Assembly (NCBI RefSeq): GCF_001280065.1
Contig: NZ_LGEA01000100.1
Span: 44,302-108,301 of the forward strand
Source of the DNA: Streptomyces sp. NRRL B-1140
Lineage (GTDB): Bacteria > Actinomycetota > Actinomycetes > Streptomycetales > Streptomycetaceae
Length of the DNA: 64,000 nucleotides
Direction of reading: 5' to 3'
Below the pieces are notes generated by a model. That model saw nothing but the letters and a program-made list of their open reading frames with translations. It was not told the DNA's origin and did not search any database. Position 1 is the stretch's first letter, and each line of letters begins with the position of its first letter. Positions 23,818 through 31,430 of this stretch are shown here, piece by piece. Made by a program: the position numbers and the translations under genes.

Positions 23818-24450
23818 ATTACCGGCAACCGGCAGACGAGCTGGGCGTTCGCCGACGCCTATGTCGCCGAGGACGAAACACTGCACTGGGCCCGGGACCG
23901 GGCCCGCGAGGCAGGGTTGCGCTCGGTGACGCCCGGCACGGGCGCCGCGCTGCGGTTGCTGGCCGCGTCGGTCGACGCCAAGGCCGTCGCGGAGATCGGG
24001 ACCGGCTGCGGTGTCTCCGGGATCCACCTCCTGCACGGTATGCGGCCGGACGGTGTCCTGACGACCGTGGACCCCGAGCCGGAGCACCAGCAGTTCGCCC
24101 GTCAGGCCTTCCGCGCCTCCGGCTTCGCCAGCAACAGGGCCCGCTTCATCCCGGGCCGCGCCCTGGACGTGCTGCCCCGCCTCGCCGACGCCGGTTACGA
24201 CCTGGTCTTCTGCGACGGTGACCGTCTGGAGGTCATGGACTACCTCGCCGAATCGTTGCGTCTGCTGCGCACCGGAGGGCTGGTCGTCTTCGAGGGAGCC
24301 TTCGCGAACGGCCGGACGGTGGACTCCGGCCCGCAGCCCACGGAGGTACTGCGGCTGCGGGAGCTGCTGCGCGCGGTGCGCGAGAGCCAGGAGCTGGTGC
24401 CGTCACTGCTGCCGGTGGGCGACGGGCTGCTGTGCGCGGTGAAACGCTAG
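23818..24450 (+). CDS. class I SAM-dependent O-methyltransferase (ATT start)
   Basis: Methyltransferase of the caffeoyl-CoA/catechol O-methyltransferase type, about 210 residues, related to M. tuberculosis Rv1220c, which also adjoins sigE. SAM-binding motif [15 protein letters not shown], acidic TTVDPEPEH and metal-site FCDGDRLE are visible. Start: the conserved N-terminal helix [20 protein letters not shown] lies upstream of the first ordinary start codon (TTG 23917). In that frame back to 23761 there is no ATG, GTG or TTG. ATT at 23818 has AGGAG exactly 6 nt upstream and yields [11 protein letters not shown], which I recall as the annotated start in relatives. So I call a rare ATT start. 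The alternative is translation from a later start or a sequence error. Substrate unknown. Confidence 0.8.
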   Translation: MTGNRQTSWAFADAYVAEDETLHWARDRAREAGLRSVTPGTGAALRLLAASVDAKAVAEIGTGCGVSGIHLLHGMRPDGVLTTVDPEPEHQQFARQAFRASGFASNRARFIPGRALDVLPRLADAGYDLVFCDGDRLEVMDYLAESLRLLRTGGLVVFEGAFANGRTVDSGPQPTEVLRLRELLRAVRESQELVPSLLPVGDGLLCAVKR

Positions 24451-24514
24451 CCGGGTCGCACGTTAGCCGGAGCGGGGGCCGGGGCAGGCGAGTGTCATCG
24501 GCCGGAAAAACAGC

Positions 24515-24543
24515 CGCCCCGGCACCGAGGTGATGCCGGGGCG
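24515..24543. terminator. bidirectional terminator
   Basis: A perfect 10-bp stem (CGCCCCGGCA / TGCCGGGGCG) with a 9-nt loop lies between the convergent methyltransferase and DUF3117 genes. Confidence 0.8.
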
Positions 24544-24569
24544 ACTGAAAGGGTATGGTCGCTTGCGCG

Positions 24570-24737
24570 TCAGCCGACGACCTTCTTGAGGGCGTCGCCG
24601 AGCGCGTCGGCCTCGTCCGGGGTCAGCTCGACGACGAGCCGACCGCCGCCTTCGAGCGGAACGCGCATGACGATGCCCCGCCCCTCCTTGGTCACCTCGA
24701 GCGGGCCATCACCCGTTCGCGGCTTCATGGCCGCCAT
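24570..24737 (-). CDS. DUF3117 protein, 55 aa
   Basis: Very small, highly conserved actinobacterial protein of unknown function (M. tuberculosis Rv1211 type). The sequence is diagnostic: MAAMKPRTGDGPLEVTKEGR, then IVMRVPLEGGGRLVVELTPDEA and a C-terminal Ala/Leu/Lys helix. ATG 24737 has GGAAGGGG upstream. It is probably soluble, a small beta-beta-beta-alpha unit. Single-gene unit in the conserved block between tag and the sigma locus. Confidence 0.9.
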   Translation of the reverse strand: MAAMKPRTGDGPLEVTKEGRGIVMRVPLEGGGRLVVELTPDEADALGDALKKVVG

Positions 24738-25122
24738 GCTCGTTCCCCTTCCTGAAACCCAGCTCATCGTCAAAGCCGACGGCCCCTGAGAAGGGCACAC
24801 GTGCGGTCCTTGTGGCAGGACACGCGACACCGGCATCGAACACATTGCTTCCAAGCCATTATCCCGCATCTCAGGACCCGATGACCAACATCGGTCGGCA
24901 TCGCTTGGGCAACGCACGCGAGCAAAACCACTCAATTCGGCGATGAGACTGCAATACTCCGCCACCGCACACACTTCCTCCGAACCGATCCGGACGAGAA
25001 TTGTTTGACGCAGGTCACACGTCCGGTCCGGTTACCGGCCCGCGATCTCCGTCATGCTGTCCTGCAGACCCGGGGCGTACCGGCCGGTACGTCCCCGTTC
25101 CGCGACCTGGAGGGGATACGCC
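24738..25122. other. gene-free divergent promoter region
   Basis: These 385 bases separate the divergent DUF3117 and enoyl-CoA hydratase genes. They are clearly more AT-rich than the flanks, especially 24840-25010, as expected of promoters. TTGACG at 25005-25010 could be a -35 for the hydratase gene, but no -10 at proper spacing is obvious. I see no RNA gene. Confidence 0.5.
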
Positions 25123-25926
25123 ATGGCCGACACCGTGCTCTACGAGGTGAGCGACGGGCTCGCGACGATCACGCTGAACCGCCCGGAGGCGATGAACGCG
25201 CTGAACGTGGAGACCAAGGTCGCCCTGCGGGAGGCGGTCGAGTCGGCGGCGGGCGACGGTGCCGTGCGGGCGGTCCTGCTGACCGCGGCCGGGGACCGGG
25301 CGTTCTGCGTCGGGCAGGACCTCAAGGAGCACATCGGGCTGCTGGTCCAGGACCGGGAGACCGGCTCGGGGCAGACCATGAGCACGGTCCGGGAGCACTA
25401 CAACCCGATCGTGCGGGCGCTGGCGGGGGCGGCGAAGCCGGTCGTCGCCGCCGTGAACGGGGTGGCGGCCGGGGCGGGCTTCGGCTTCGCGCTCGCCGCG
25501 GACTACCGGATCGTGGCGGACTCCGCGGCGTTCAACACCTCGTTCGCCGGCGTGGCACTGACCGCCGACTCGGGGATCTCCTGGACGCTGCCGCGGGTGA
25601 TCGGCCCGGGCCGCGCCGCCGATCTGCTGCTCTTCCCGCGCAGCATCGGCGCCCAGGAGGCGTACGAGCTGGGCATCGCCAACCGGCTGGTGCCGTCCGC
25701 CGAGCTGCGCGCGGAGGCCGAGAAGGTGGCGCGGGCGCTGGCCGAGGGGCCGACGGTGGCGTACGCGGCGCTGAAGGAGTCGGTGGCGTACGGGCTGACG
25801 CACTCCCTGGAGGAGGCCCTGGAGAAGGAGGACGAGCTCCAGACCCGGGCCGGCTCCTCCGAGGACCACGCGATCGCGGTGCAGGCTTTCGTGAACAAGG
25901 AGAAGCCGAAGTATCTGGGCCGGTGA
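25123..25926 (+). CDS. enoyl-CoA hydratase/isomerase (crotonase family)
   Basis: Cytoplasmic crotonase-fold enzyme acting on acyl-CoA double bonds, 267 residues. The CoA-binding and oxyanion regions are present: DRAFCVGQDLKEH and AAVNGVAAGAGFGFALAADYRI. The segment GVALTADSGISWTLPRVIG resembles the PaaG/PaaB subgroup (DSG with an acidic residue) rather than classical hydratases, so ring-1,2-epoxyphenylacetyl-CoA isomerase or a similar reaction is possible. The C-terminal helix (EDHAIAVQAFVNKEKPKYLGR) is typical. ATG 25123 has GGAGGGG upstream. It stands alone, with no other beta-oxidation genes beside it. The exact substrate is not inferable. Confidence 0.88.
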   Translation: MADTVLYEVSDGLATITLNRPEAMNALNVETKVALREAVESAAGDGAVRAVLLTAAGDRAFCVGQDLKEHIGLLVQDRETGSGQTMSTVREHYNPIVRALAGAAKPVVAAVNGVAAGAGFGFALAADYRIVADSAAFNTSFAGVALTADSGISWTLPRVIGPGRAADLLLFPRSIGAQEAYELGIANRLVPSAELRAEAEKVARALAEGPTVAYAALKESVAYGLTHSLEEALEKEDELQTRAGSSEDHAIAVQAFVNKEKPKYLGR

Positions 25927-25961
25927 GCTCGGGGGTTCAGCGCCGTCGGGAGCTGCGGGTT

Positions 25962-26582
25962 CTACGTGGTGGAGCGCGCAGTTACCCGCGCCCCTTTCGG
26001 GGCGCCCCTCGCCACGCACGCTTCCAAGTGATCGTCCACCAGGCCGCACGCCTGCATCAATGCGTACGCCGTCGTCGGGCCGACGAAGCGCAGGCCCCGC
26101 TTCTTCAGGGCCTTGGACAGGGCCGTCGACTCGGGGGTGACGGGCGGGACGTCCGAGAGGGTCTTCGGGACCGGGCGGCCGGCCGGGTCGGGGGCGTGGG
26201 ACCAGATCAGTTCGTCCAGCTCGCCCGGGGCCCATTCGGCCAGCGCACGGGCGTTGGCGAGGGTCGCGTCGATCTTGGCCCGGTTGCGGATGATGCCCGC
26301 GTCGGCCAGGAGACGCCCGCGGTCCTCCTCGGTGAAGGCGGCCACCGACGCGATCTTGAAGTCGGCGAAGGCGGCGCGGAAGCCGGGCCGGCGGCGCAGG
26401 ATGGTGATCCAGGACAGGCCGGACTGGAAGGCCTCCAGGCTGAGCCGCTCGAAGAGGGCGTCGTCGCCGTGGACGGTGCGGCCCCACTCCTCGTCGTGGT
26501 AGGCGACGTACTCCGGGGCGGACAGGGCCCAGGGGCAGCGCGGTGCGCCGTCCGGGCCGGCCAGGGCGGAGCCGTCGCTCAC
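25962..26582 (-). CDS. tag: 3-methyladenine DNA glycosylase I
   Basis: Base-excision repair enzyme that removes 3-methyladenine from alkylated DNA, 206 residues. Tag motifs are clear: RCPWAL with Cys near the N-terminus, YHDEEWGRTVHGDDALFERLSLE, SGLSWITILRRRPGFRAAF, and FVGPTTAYALMQACGLVDDHLEAC with the zinc-site His/Cys. GTG 26582 overlaps the upstream gene's TGA (GTGA). The last 14 codons (GAPKGARVTARSTT) are encoded by a reverse copy of the dispersed intergenic repeat at 25975, so the C-terminus appears to have been extended by repeat sequence. The natural end of the family is near VAR. Confidence 0.92.
   Translation of the reverse strand: MSDGSALAGPDGAPRCPWALSAPEYVAYHDEEWGRTVHGDDALFERLSLEAFQSGLSWITILRRRPGFRAAFADFKIASVAAFTEEDRGRLLADAGIIRNRAKIDATLANARALAEWAPGELDELIWSHAPDPAGRPVPKTLSDVPPVTPESTALSKALKKRGLRFVGPTTAYALMQACGLVDDHLEACVARGAPKGARVTARSTT
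25975..26005 (-). repeat. dispersed Streptomyces intergenic repeat, copy 3, inside tag
   Basis: CGCGCAGTTACCCGCGCCCC is the reverse complement of the 20-mer at 9292 and 18148 with one mismatch. A GCGCCCC-TTTC-GGGGCGC hairpin follows. It overlaps the 3' end of the tag coding region, which is unusual for this repeat, and probably also terminates transcription. Confidence 0.7.
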
Positions 26583-26959
26583 GGCCGGTCCTCCCGCTTC
26601 GGCTTGTCCATGGAGACATGGTTCTCCCCGGCCGGCGCCGGCCCGTGGGCGGCGGACGACCGGGCACCGGCGAGGGCGGACTCCAGGTCGGCGATGCGGG
26701 CGTCGCGCTCGGCGAGCTCGGCGCCCAGGCGGCTCAGGGCGTCGTCCACGTCGGCCATGCGGTAGCCGCGGGCGGCGAGTGGGAAGCGCAGGCTCTCGAC
26801 GTCCGCGCGGTCGACCGGCCGGTCCGGGGGCAGCGGGTCCCGCAGCCGCTCGGGGGCGGCCTCGGGCAGCGGGCTGCTCTCACCGCCGCCCACCACGGCG
26901 AGCGTCACCGCGCCGACCACGACGGCGAGCGCGACGACCAGGAACAGGAACATAACCAT
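26579..26959 (-). CDS. membrane protein with DivIVA-like motif
   Basis: Small bitopic membrane protein of 126 residues, the counterpart (as I recall) of M. tuberculosis Rv1209. An N-terminal helix (VMFLFLVVALAVVVGAVTLAVV) anchors it. A Pro-rich linker leads to RFPLAARGYRMADVDDALSRLGAELAERD, matching the DivIVA pattern (F/Y..RGY...VD..L) found in polar growth and cell-division proteins, then a short coiled coil. The start may be ATG 26959 or ATG 26953. The stop overlaps the tag start (GTGA), so the two form an operon. A role at the pole or septum is inferred from the motif only. Confidence 0.8.
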   Translation of the reverse strand: MVMFLFLVVALAVVVGAVTLAVVGGGESSPLPEAAPERLRDPLPPDRPVDRADVESLRFPLAARGYRMADVDDALSRLGAELAERDARIADLESALAGARSSAAHGPAPAGENHVSMDKPKREDRP

Positions 26960-27047
26960 CGCGGGGCCCCCACGGTCGGATGCATCGGACGCTGCGCACG
27001 TCCTCCGAGTCGGATGTTGTCAGGCTCCGATCGTGCCATGCGAGTCC

Positions 27048-27058
27048 GACCGTTAGGG
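27048..27058 (+). promoter_or_regulatory. -10 element (TAGGGT) upstream of the DHPS-like gene
   Basis: GACCGTTAGGGT at about 27047-27058 contains a good Streptomyces -10 hexamer roughly 47 bases before the ATG at 27105. No strong -35 is visible, which is common in this genus. Confidence 0.4.
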
Positions 27059-27104
27059 TCGCAGGCGGCGGAAGACGGGACGTATCCAGGAAAGGTCACA
27101 GGGG

Positions 27105-27965
27105 ATGCTCAGGCTGGGCAAGCGGGAATTCGGATCGCACGAGCCGGTGATCATGGCGATCGTGAACCGCACCCCGGACTCCTTCTACGACCGGGGCGCC
27201 ACCTTCCGCGACGAGCCGGCCCTGGCGCGTGTGGAGCAGGCGGTGGCCGAGGGGGCCGCGATCATCGACATCGGCGGAGTCAAGGCCGGGCCGGGCGAGG
27301 AGGTCACGGCCGAGGAGGAGGCCCGGCGCACGGTCGGGTTCGTCGCGGAGGTGCGGCGGCGGTTCCCGGACGTGATCATCAGCGTGGACACCTGGCGGGC
27401 CGAGGTCGGCGAGGCCGTGTGCGAGGCCGGGGCCGATCTGCTGAACGACGCCTGGGGCGGGGTCGATCCGGGCCTGGCGGAGGTCGCCGCACGGTACCGG
27501 GTGGGGCTGGTGTGCACGCACGCGGGCGGGGCAGAGCCGAGGACGCGGCCGCACCGGATCGAGTACGACGACGTCATGGCGGACATCCTGGACGTGACGG
27601 TCGGCCTGGCCGAGCGGGCGCTCGCGCTGGGGGTGCCACGGGAGTCGATCATGATCGATCCGGGGCACGACTTCGGGAAGAACACCCGGCACAGCCTGGA
27701 GGCGACGCGGCGGCTGGACGAGATGGTGGCCACGGGGTGGCCTGTGCTGGTGTCGCTGTCCAACAAGGACTTCGTCGGGGAGACGCTGGACCGGCCCGTG
27801 AAGGAGCGGGTGGTGGGGACATTGGCGACGACGGCGGTGTCCGCGTGGCTGGGGGCGCAGGTGTACCGGGTGCACGAGGTCGCGGAGACGCGGCAGGTGC
27901 TGGAGATGGTGGCGGCGATCGCGGGGCATCGGGGTCCTGCCGTCGCCCGGCGGGGGTTGGCCTAG
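27105..27965 (+). CDS. folP2: dihydropteroate synthase-like protein FolP2
   Basis: TIM-barrel protein of the dihydropteroate synthase (folate) family, 286 residues. NRTPDSFYD, VDTWRAEV, LNDAWGG, IDPGHDFGK and the overall barrel are retained. Two catalytic loops differ from true DHPS: the usual GGESTRPGA reads GGVKAGPGEEV, and the terminal xSRKxF loop reads SLSNKDFVG. The M. tuberculosis paralogue in the same gene order (Rv1207, FolP2) is, as I recall, inactive as DHPS, so this copy is probably not the housekeeping folate enzyme. ATG 27105 follows CAGGGG. Its true reaction is unknown. Confidence 0.88.
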   Translation: MLRLGKREFGSHEPVIMAIVNRTPDSFYDRGATFRDEPALARVEQAVAEGAAIIDIGGVKAGPGEEVTAEEEARRTVGFVAEVRRRFPDVIISVDTWRAEVGEAVCEAGADLLNDAWGGVDPGLAEVAARYRVGLVCTHAGGAEPRTRPHRIEYDDVMADILDVTVGLAERALALGVPRESIMIDPGHDFGKNTRHSLEATRRLDEMVATGWPVLVSLSNKDFVGETLDRPVKERVVGTLATTAVSAWLGAQVYRVHEVAETRQVLEMVAAIAGHRGPAVARRGLA

Positions 27966-27973
27966 CCCTGGTA

Positions 27974-27994
27974 CCAGGGGGCTCCGCCCCCTGG
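27974..27994. terminator. intergenic repeat hairpin CCAGGGGGC/GCCCCCTGG
   Basis: A 9-bp stem with TCC loop lies 9 bases after the folP2 stop and before the convergent LOG gene. The sequence is a widespread Streptomyces intergenic element and should act as a bidirectional terminator. Confidence 0.75.
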
Positions 27995-28061
27995 ACCCCC
28001 GGGATCCATGCCCGCCCGCCGCCCGACACGGTCGGACAGGAGGCCGGGCTCGCAAAGCGCC

Positions 28062-28820
28062 TCAGCGCCCCGCCTCCTTCGACACCAGCGCCACCGCCTC
28101 GTCCACGTCGTCCGTCACGTGGAACAGCAGCAGGTCCTTCTCCGCCGCCTTGCCCTGGGCGATCACCGTGTCGCGGAGCCAGTCGACCAGGCCGCCCCAG
28201 TAGTCGCTGCCGAACAGGACGATCGGGAAGCGGGTGACCTTCTGGGTCTGGACGAGGGTGAGGGCCTCGAAGAGCTCGTCGAGGGTGCCGAGTCCGCCGG
28301 GCAGGACCACGAAGCCCTGGGCGTACTTGACGAACATCATCTTCCGGACGAAGAAGTAGCGGAAGTTCAGGCCGATGTCGACGTACGGGTTCAGGCCCTG
28401 TTCGAACGGCAGCTCGATGCCGAGGCCGACGGAGATGCCCTTCGCCTCCAGGGCGCCCTTGTTGGCCGCCTCCATCGCGCCCGGGCCGCCGCCCGTGATC
28501 ACCGCGAAGCCCGCGTCGACCAGACCCTGCCCCAGCCGCACACCCGCTTCGTACTCGGGCGAGTCCGCCGGGGTCCGCGCCGAGCCGAAGACGCTGATCG
28601 CGGGCGGGAGTTCGGCGAGCGTGCCGAAGCCCTCGATGAACTCCGACTGGATGCGCAGCACGCGCCAGGGGTCGGTGTGGACCCAGTCGGAGGGGGCCCG
28701 CTCGTCCAGCAGCCGCTGGTCGGTGGTGCTGGCCTGCACCTGGTCCCGCCGCTGGAGGACCGGGCCAAGGCGCTTCTCCTCCGGCGGCTGCTTCTTCCCC
28801 TCGGGGTTGCCGGTCGCCAT
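28062..28820 (-). CDS. LOG-family protein (TIGR00730, Rv1205-like)
   Basis: Rossmann-fold phosphoribohydrolase of the LONELY GUY family, formerly mis-named lysine decarboxylase, 252 residues. Both signatures are present: GGGPGAMEAANKGA (phosphate loop and Glu) and VVLPGGLGTLDELFEALT (PGGxGTxxE). LOG proteins release free bases from nucleoside 5'-monophosphates (cytokinin nucleotides in plants and M. tuberculosis). A ~60-residue N-terminal extension (KKQPPEEKRLGPVLQRRDQVQ...) is typical of the longer type II LOG form. ATG 28820 has GGAG upstream. It belongs to the conserved dapE-LOG-folP2 block. The natural substrate in Streptomyces is not known. Confidence 0.88.
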   Translation of the reverse strand: MATGNPEGKKQPPEEKRLGPVLQRRDQVQASTTDQRLLDERAPSDWVHTDPWRVLRIQSEFIEGFGTLAELPPAISVFGSARTPADSPEYEAGVRLGQGLVDAGFAVITGGGPGAMEAANKGALEAKGISVGLGIELPFEQGLNPYVDIGLNFRYFFVRKMMFVKYAQGFVVLPGGLGTLDELFEALTLVQTQKVTRFPIVLFGSDYWGGLVDWLRDTVIAQGKAAEKDLLLFHVTDDVDEAVALVSKEAGR

Positions 28821-28939
28821 GTGCGCTCCCTCCGTGGTGCCTGTCTTTCCACCTCAGCGTAGATCTACGCGGGTTACGAACGAGGGACGTGAGCATGTCC
28901 GCGATGGAGCGGCGTAAACCCGAGGGGCGTCCGGCGGGC

Positions 28940-30019
28940 TCAGGCGGTCAGCCAGTTCCGCAGCCGCTCCTCGCCCGCGAGGATCTTGGCGACCTCCACG
29001 CGCTCGTCCCGCTTGTGCGCCAAGTGGGGGTTGCCCGGGCCGTAGTTGACCGCGGGCACACCGAGCGCCGAGAAGCGGGAGACGTCCGTCCAGCCGTACT
29101 TCGGCATCGGGGTGCCGCCGACGGCCTCGATGAACGCCTTCGCCGCCGGGTGGGACAGTCCGGGCATCGCCGCGCCGCTGTGGTCGACGACCTCGAACTC
29201 CTCCACCCCGCAGTCCGCGAAGACCTCCCGGACGTGCGCGACAGCCTCCTCGGGCGTGCGGTCGGGCGCGTAGCGGAAGTTGACGGTGACGACGCACTCG
29301 TCGGGGATCACGTTGCCGGCCACTCCCCCGCTGATGCCGACCGCGTTCAGGCCTTCGCGGTACTCCAGGCCGTCGATGACCGGCCAGCGGGGTTCATAGG
29401 CGGCCAGCCGGGCGAGGATCGGGGACGCGGCGTGGATCGCGTTGGAGCCCATCCAGCCGCGCGCGGAGTGGGCCCGCTCGCCGGTGGTCTTCAGAAGGAC
29501 CCGCAGCGTGCCCTGGCAGCCGCCCTCGACCTGGCCGTCCGACGGCTCCAGAAGCACCGCGAAGTCGCCCTCCAGCCATTCGGGGTGCGTCTCGGAGACG
29601 TGCTTGAGGCCGTTCAGCTCGGCTGCGACCTCCTCGTTGTCGTAGAAGACGAAGGTCAGGTCGCGGTTGGGGGCCGGGACCGTGGCCGCGATGCGCAGCT
29701 GCACGGCGACACCCGACTTCATGTCACAGGTGCCGCAGCCCCACAGGACGCCGTCCTCGTCGAGCCGGGAGGGGACGTTGTCCGCGATCGGCACGGTGTC
29801 GATGTGCCCGGCCAGGATCACCCGCTCCGAGCGGCCGAGGTTCGTGCGGGCCACGACGTTGTTGCCGTACCGGTCGACCGTCAGATGGGGCAGAGCGCGC
29901 AGCGCGGTCTCGATCGCGTCGGCGAGGGGCTTCTCGGTGCCGCTCTCGGAGCGGAAGTCGACGAGCCGGGCGGTGAGCTCCGCGGCGTCCAGCGTGAGGT
30001 CAAGCGAGGTGTCGGCCAT
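28940..30019 (-). CDS. dapE: succinyl-diaminopimelate desuccinylase
   Basis: Zinc metallopeptidase-family enzyme that hydrolyses N-succinyl-L,L-2,6-diaminopimelate, late in lysine and meso-DAP (cell-wall) synthesis; 359 residues. M20 motifs: AGHIDTVP, WGCGTCDMKSGVA, NEEVAAEL and TGERAHSARGW. The metal ligands His, Asp, Glu and the catalytic Glu pair are conserved. ATG 30019 has no ribosome binding site; TAGGGT (30032-30027) lies 7 nt upstream, the leaderless pattern. It is divergent from the lysozyme-like gene, sharing an 85-base promoter region. The DapC-type aminotransferase of the same pathway is 2 kb away. Confidence 0.92.
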   Translation of the reverse strand: MADTSLDLTLDAAELTARLVDFRSESGTEKPLADAIETALRALPHLTVDRYGNNVVARTNLGRSERVILAGHIDTVPIADNVPSRLDEDGVLWGCGTCDMKSGVAVQLRIAATVPAPNRDLTFVFYDNEEVAAELNGLKHVSETHPEWLEGDFAVLLEPSDGQVEGGCQGTLRVLLKTTGERAHSARGWMGSNAIHAASPILARLAAYEPRWPVIDGLEYREGLNAVGISGGVAGNVIPDECVVTVNFRYAPDRTPEEAVAHVREVFADCGVEEFEVVDHSGAAMPGLSHPAAKAFIEAVGGTPMPKYGWTDVSRFSALGVPAVNYGPGNPHLAHKRDERVEVAKILAGEERLRNWLTA

Positions 30020-30026
30020 GCCGTCG

Positions 30027-30032
30027 ACCCTA
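30027..30032 (-). promoter_or_regulatory. -10 element (TAGGGT) for leaderless dapE mRNA
   Basis: On the minus strand TAGGGT ends 7 nt before the dapE ATG and no ribosome binding site intervenes. The sequence fits leaderless transcription. Confidence 0.5.
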
Positions 30033-30091
30033 ACGCGCCAGGCCCCGGCCGCACTCTTCCCACCTGGCTCATGTCACTGCGTACTCTCCAG

Positions 30092-30097
30092 TACCTT
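30092..30097 (+). promoter_or_regulatory. -10 element (TACCTT) for leaderless lysozyme-like gene
   Basis: TACCTT ends 7 nt before GTG 30105 and no ribosome binding site is visible. Together with the dapE element it makes a compact divergent pair of leaderless promoters. Confidence 0.45.
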
Positions 30098-30104
30098 GTA
30101 CGGC

Positions 30105-31085
30105 GTGCCAGAGTCGTCCTCCCCCAAGCGTCGTGGCCGCCTCTTCCGATGCGGAGCCGCGTTCGTGGCCCTGCTCGCGGTCGCCGGTTACCTCGTCGTG
30201 CAGTACGTCACCGGGGGCTCGGGCGGGCCGGGCTGCAAGGTGGTCTCCGGCAAGGGCGACGGGGCGTCGTACGAGTTCACGCCCGAGCAGGCGGTGAACG
30301 CGGCGACGATCACCGCCGTCGGGACCGGGCGCGGTCTGCCCGAGCGGGCCGTGACCATCGCCCTGGCGACCGCGCTGCAGGAATCGGCCCTGCGCAACAT
30401 CAGGCACGGCGACCGTGACTCCCTCGGCCTGTTCCAGCAGCGGCCCTCGCAGGGCTGGGGAACGCCGAAGGAGATCATGGACCCGACGTACTCGGCCGGT
30501 GAGTTCTACGACCATCTGGTCAAGGTGCCCGGCTACACCCGGCTGCCGCTCACCGTCGCGGCGCAGCGCGTGCAGCGCAGCGGCTTCCCGCAGGCCTACG
30601 CCAAGCACGAGCCGGACGCAGCGCTGCTGGCCGCGGCCCTCACCGGGCAGTCCGCGGCCACGCTGACCTGCGACGGCCGCCCGGCCGCGACCCGGGCATC
30701 GGGCCCGGACGGGGTGCGTGCCGCACTCGTGCGCGACTTCGGGCGGGACGTTCTGGACCCGGCCGGCGCCGAGGTGGACGGTACGTCGGGGGGCACGCCC
30801 ACACCGTCCCCGAGCGCCACGGACGGGAGCGGCGGGCGGACCGTGACACTGCCGGTGAGCGCGGACGCCCCCTCGGCGGCCGGGCGGGGCCCGGGCCTGC
30901 GCGGCTGGCAGCTGGCGCACTGGGCCGTGGCCAACGCCTCCGAGCTGCACATCGCGCGCGTCACCTACGCGGGGCGGGAGTGGGTGGCGGGGAACACCGC
31001 CAGCCAGTGGCGCACCATCGCGCGGAAGGGCACCGCGGGTGCGGAACGCACCGCGGACGCCGTCCGTATTGTCACGATGCGCTAG
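30105..31085 (+). CDS. membrane-anchored lysozyme-like protein
   Basis: Type II membrane protein of 326 residues with its catalytic-looking domain outside the cell. A basic start (SPKRRGRLFRCGAAF) leads into one helix (VALLAVAGYLVVQYV). The next ~150 residues resemble the lysozyme-like (SLT/goose-type) fold: ALATALQESALRNIRHGDRDSLGLFQQRPSQGWG and MDPTYSAGEFYDHLVKVPGY, with Glu in LQES as the probable acid. A Ser/Thr/Gly/Pro linker and a ~70-residue C-terminal domain (LRGWQLAHWAVANASELHIARVTYAGREW) follow. GTG 30105 is chosen by the TACCTT element. I expect peptidoglycan binding or cleavage. It is divergent from dapE, another cell-wall gene. Confidence 0.8.
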   Translation: MPESSSPKRRGRLFRCGAAFVALLAVAGYLVVQYVTGGSGGPGCKVVSGKGDGASYEFTPEQAVNAATITAVGTGRGLPERAVTIALATALQESALRNIRHGDRDSLGLFQQRPSQGWGTPKEIMDPTYSAGEFYDHLVKVPGYTRLPLTVAAQRVQRSGFPQAYAKHEPDAALLAAALTGQSAATLTCDGRPAATRASGPDGVRAALVRDFGRDVLDPAGAEVDGTSGGTPTPSPSATDGSGGRTVTLPVSADAPSAAGRGPGLRGWQLAHWAVANASELHIARVTYAGREWVAGNTASQWRTIARKGTAGAERTADAVRIVTMR

Positions 31086-31430
31086 ATCGCGCAGGGGTAC
31101 GGGAACTCACCCTTGGGCGTTATCCGTGCGGCCCCGCACGGAGGGCGTGGCCAGGTTTTCGCCCCCTCCCCCGAAAACTCCCGAAAACCCTTGGGCGCAC
31201 AGGGCCGGAAGGGGCGCGGCGGGCTTTCCGGCGGAGGCCTTTTCGCCCGTTTGTCCGCAGCCGATTATGCGACGCATTACCAACTCTTTACGTTCCGGCG
31301 CCGCAACCTTCGTGGGTTTCGAGCGGTAGTCACTGCGTCCGAGCCCGGGGTCGATCACAGCCAGTCGATCAACGCCCGGTGCCGGTCGGACACTTCACGA
31401 ACCTCTGTTCTCTCCCGTTGAAGGAGCACC
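31086..31430 (+). other. gene-free 345-base upstream region
   Basis: No convincing coding frame. The part from 31260 on is AT-richer (GATTATGCGACGCATTACCA...) and should hold the promoter of the secreted protein at 31431; CTTTACGTTCC and TTCGTGGG give no clean -35/-10 pair. No tRNA or stable RNA is evident. Confidence 0.4.

Noticed and set aside
28858..28869. 12-bp palindrome CGTAGATCTACG upstream of the LOG gene
   Set aside because: Perfectly symmetric but short and likely by chance; only weak overlap with a possible -10 (TAGATC).
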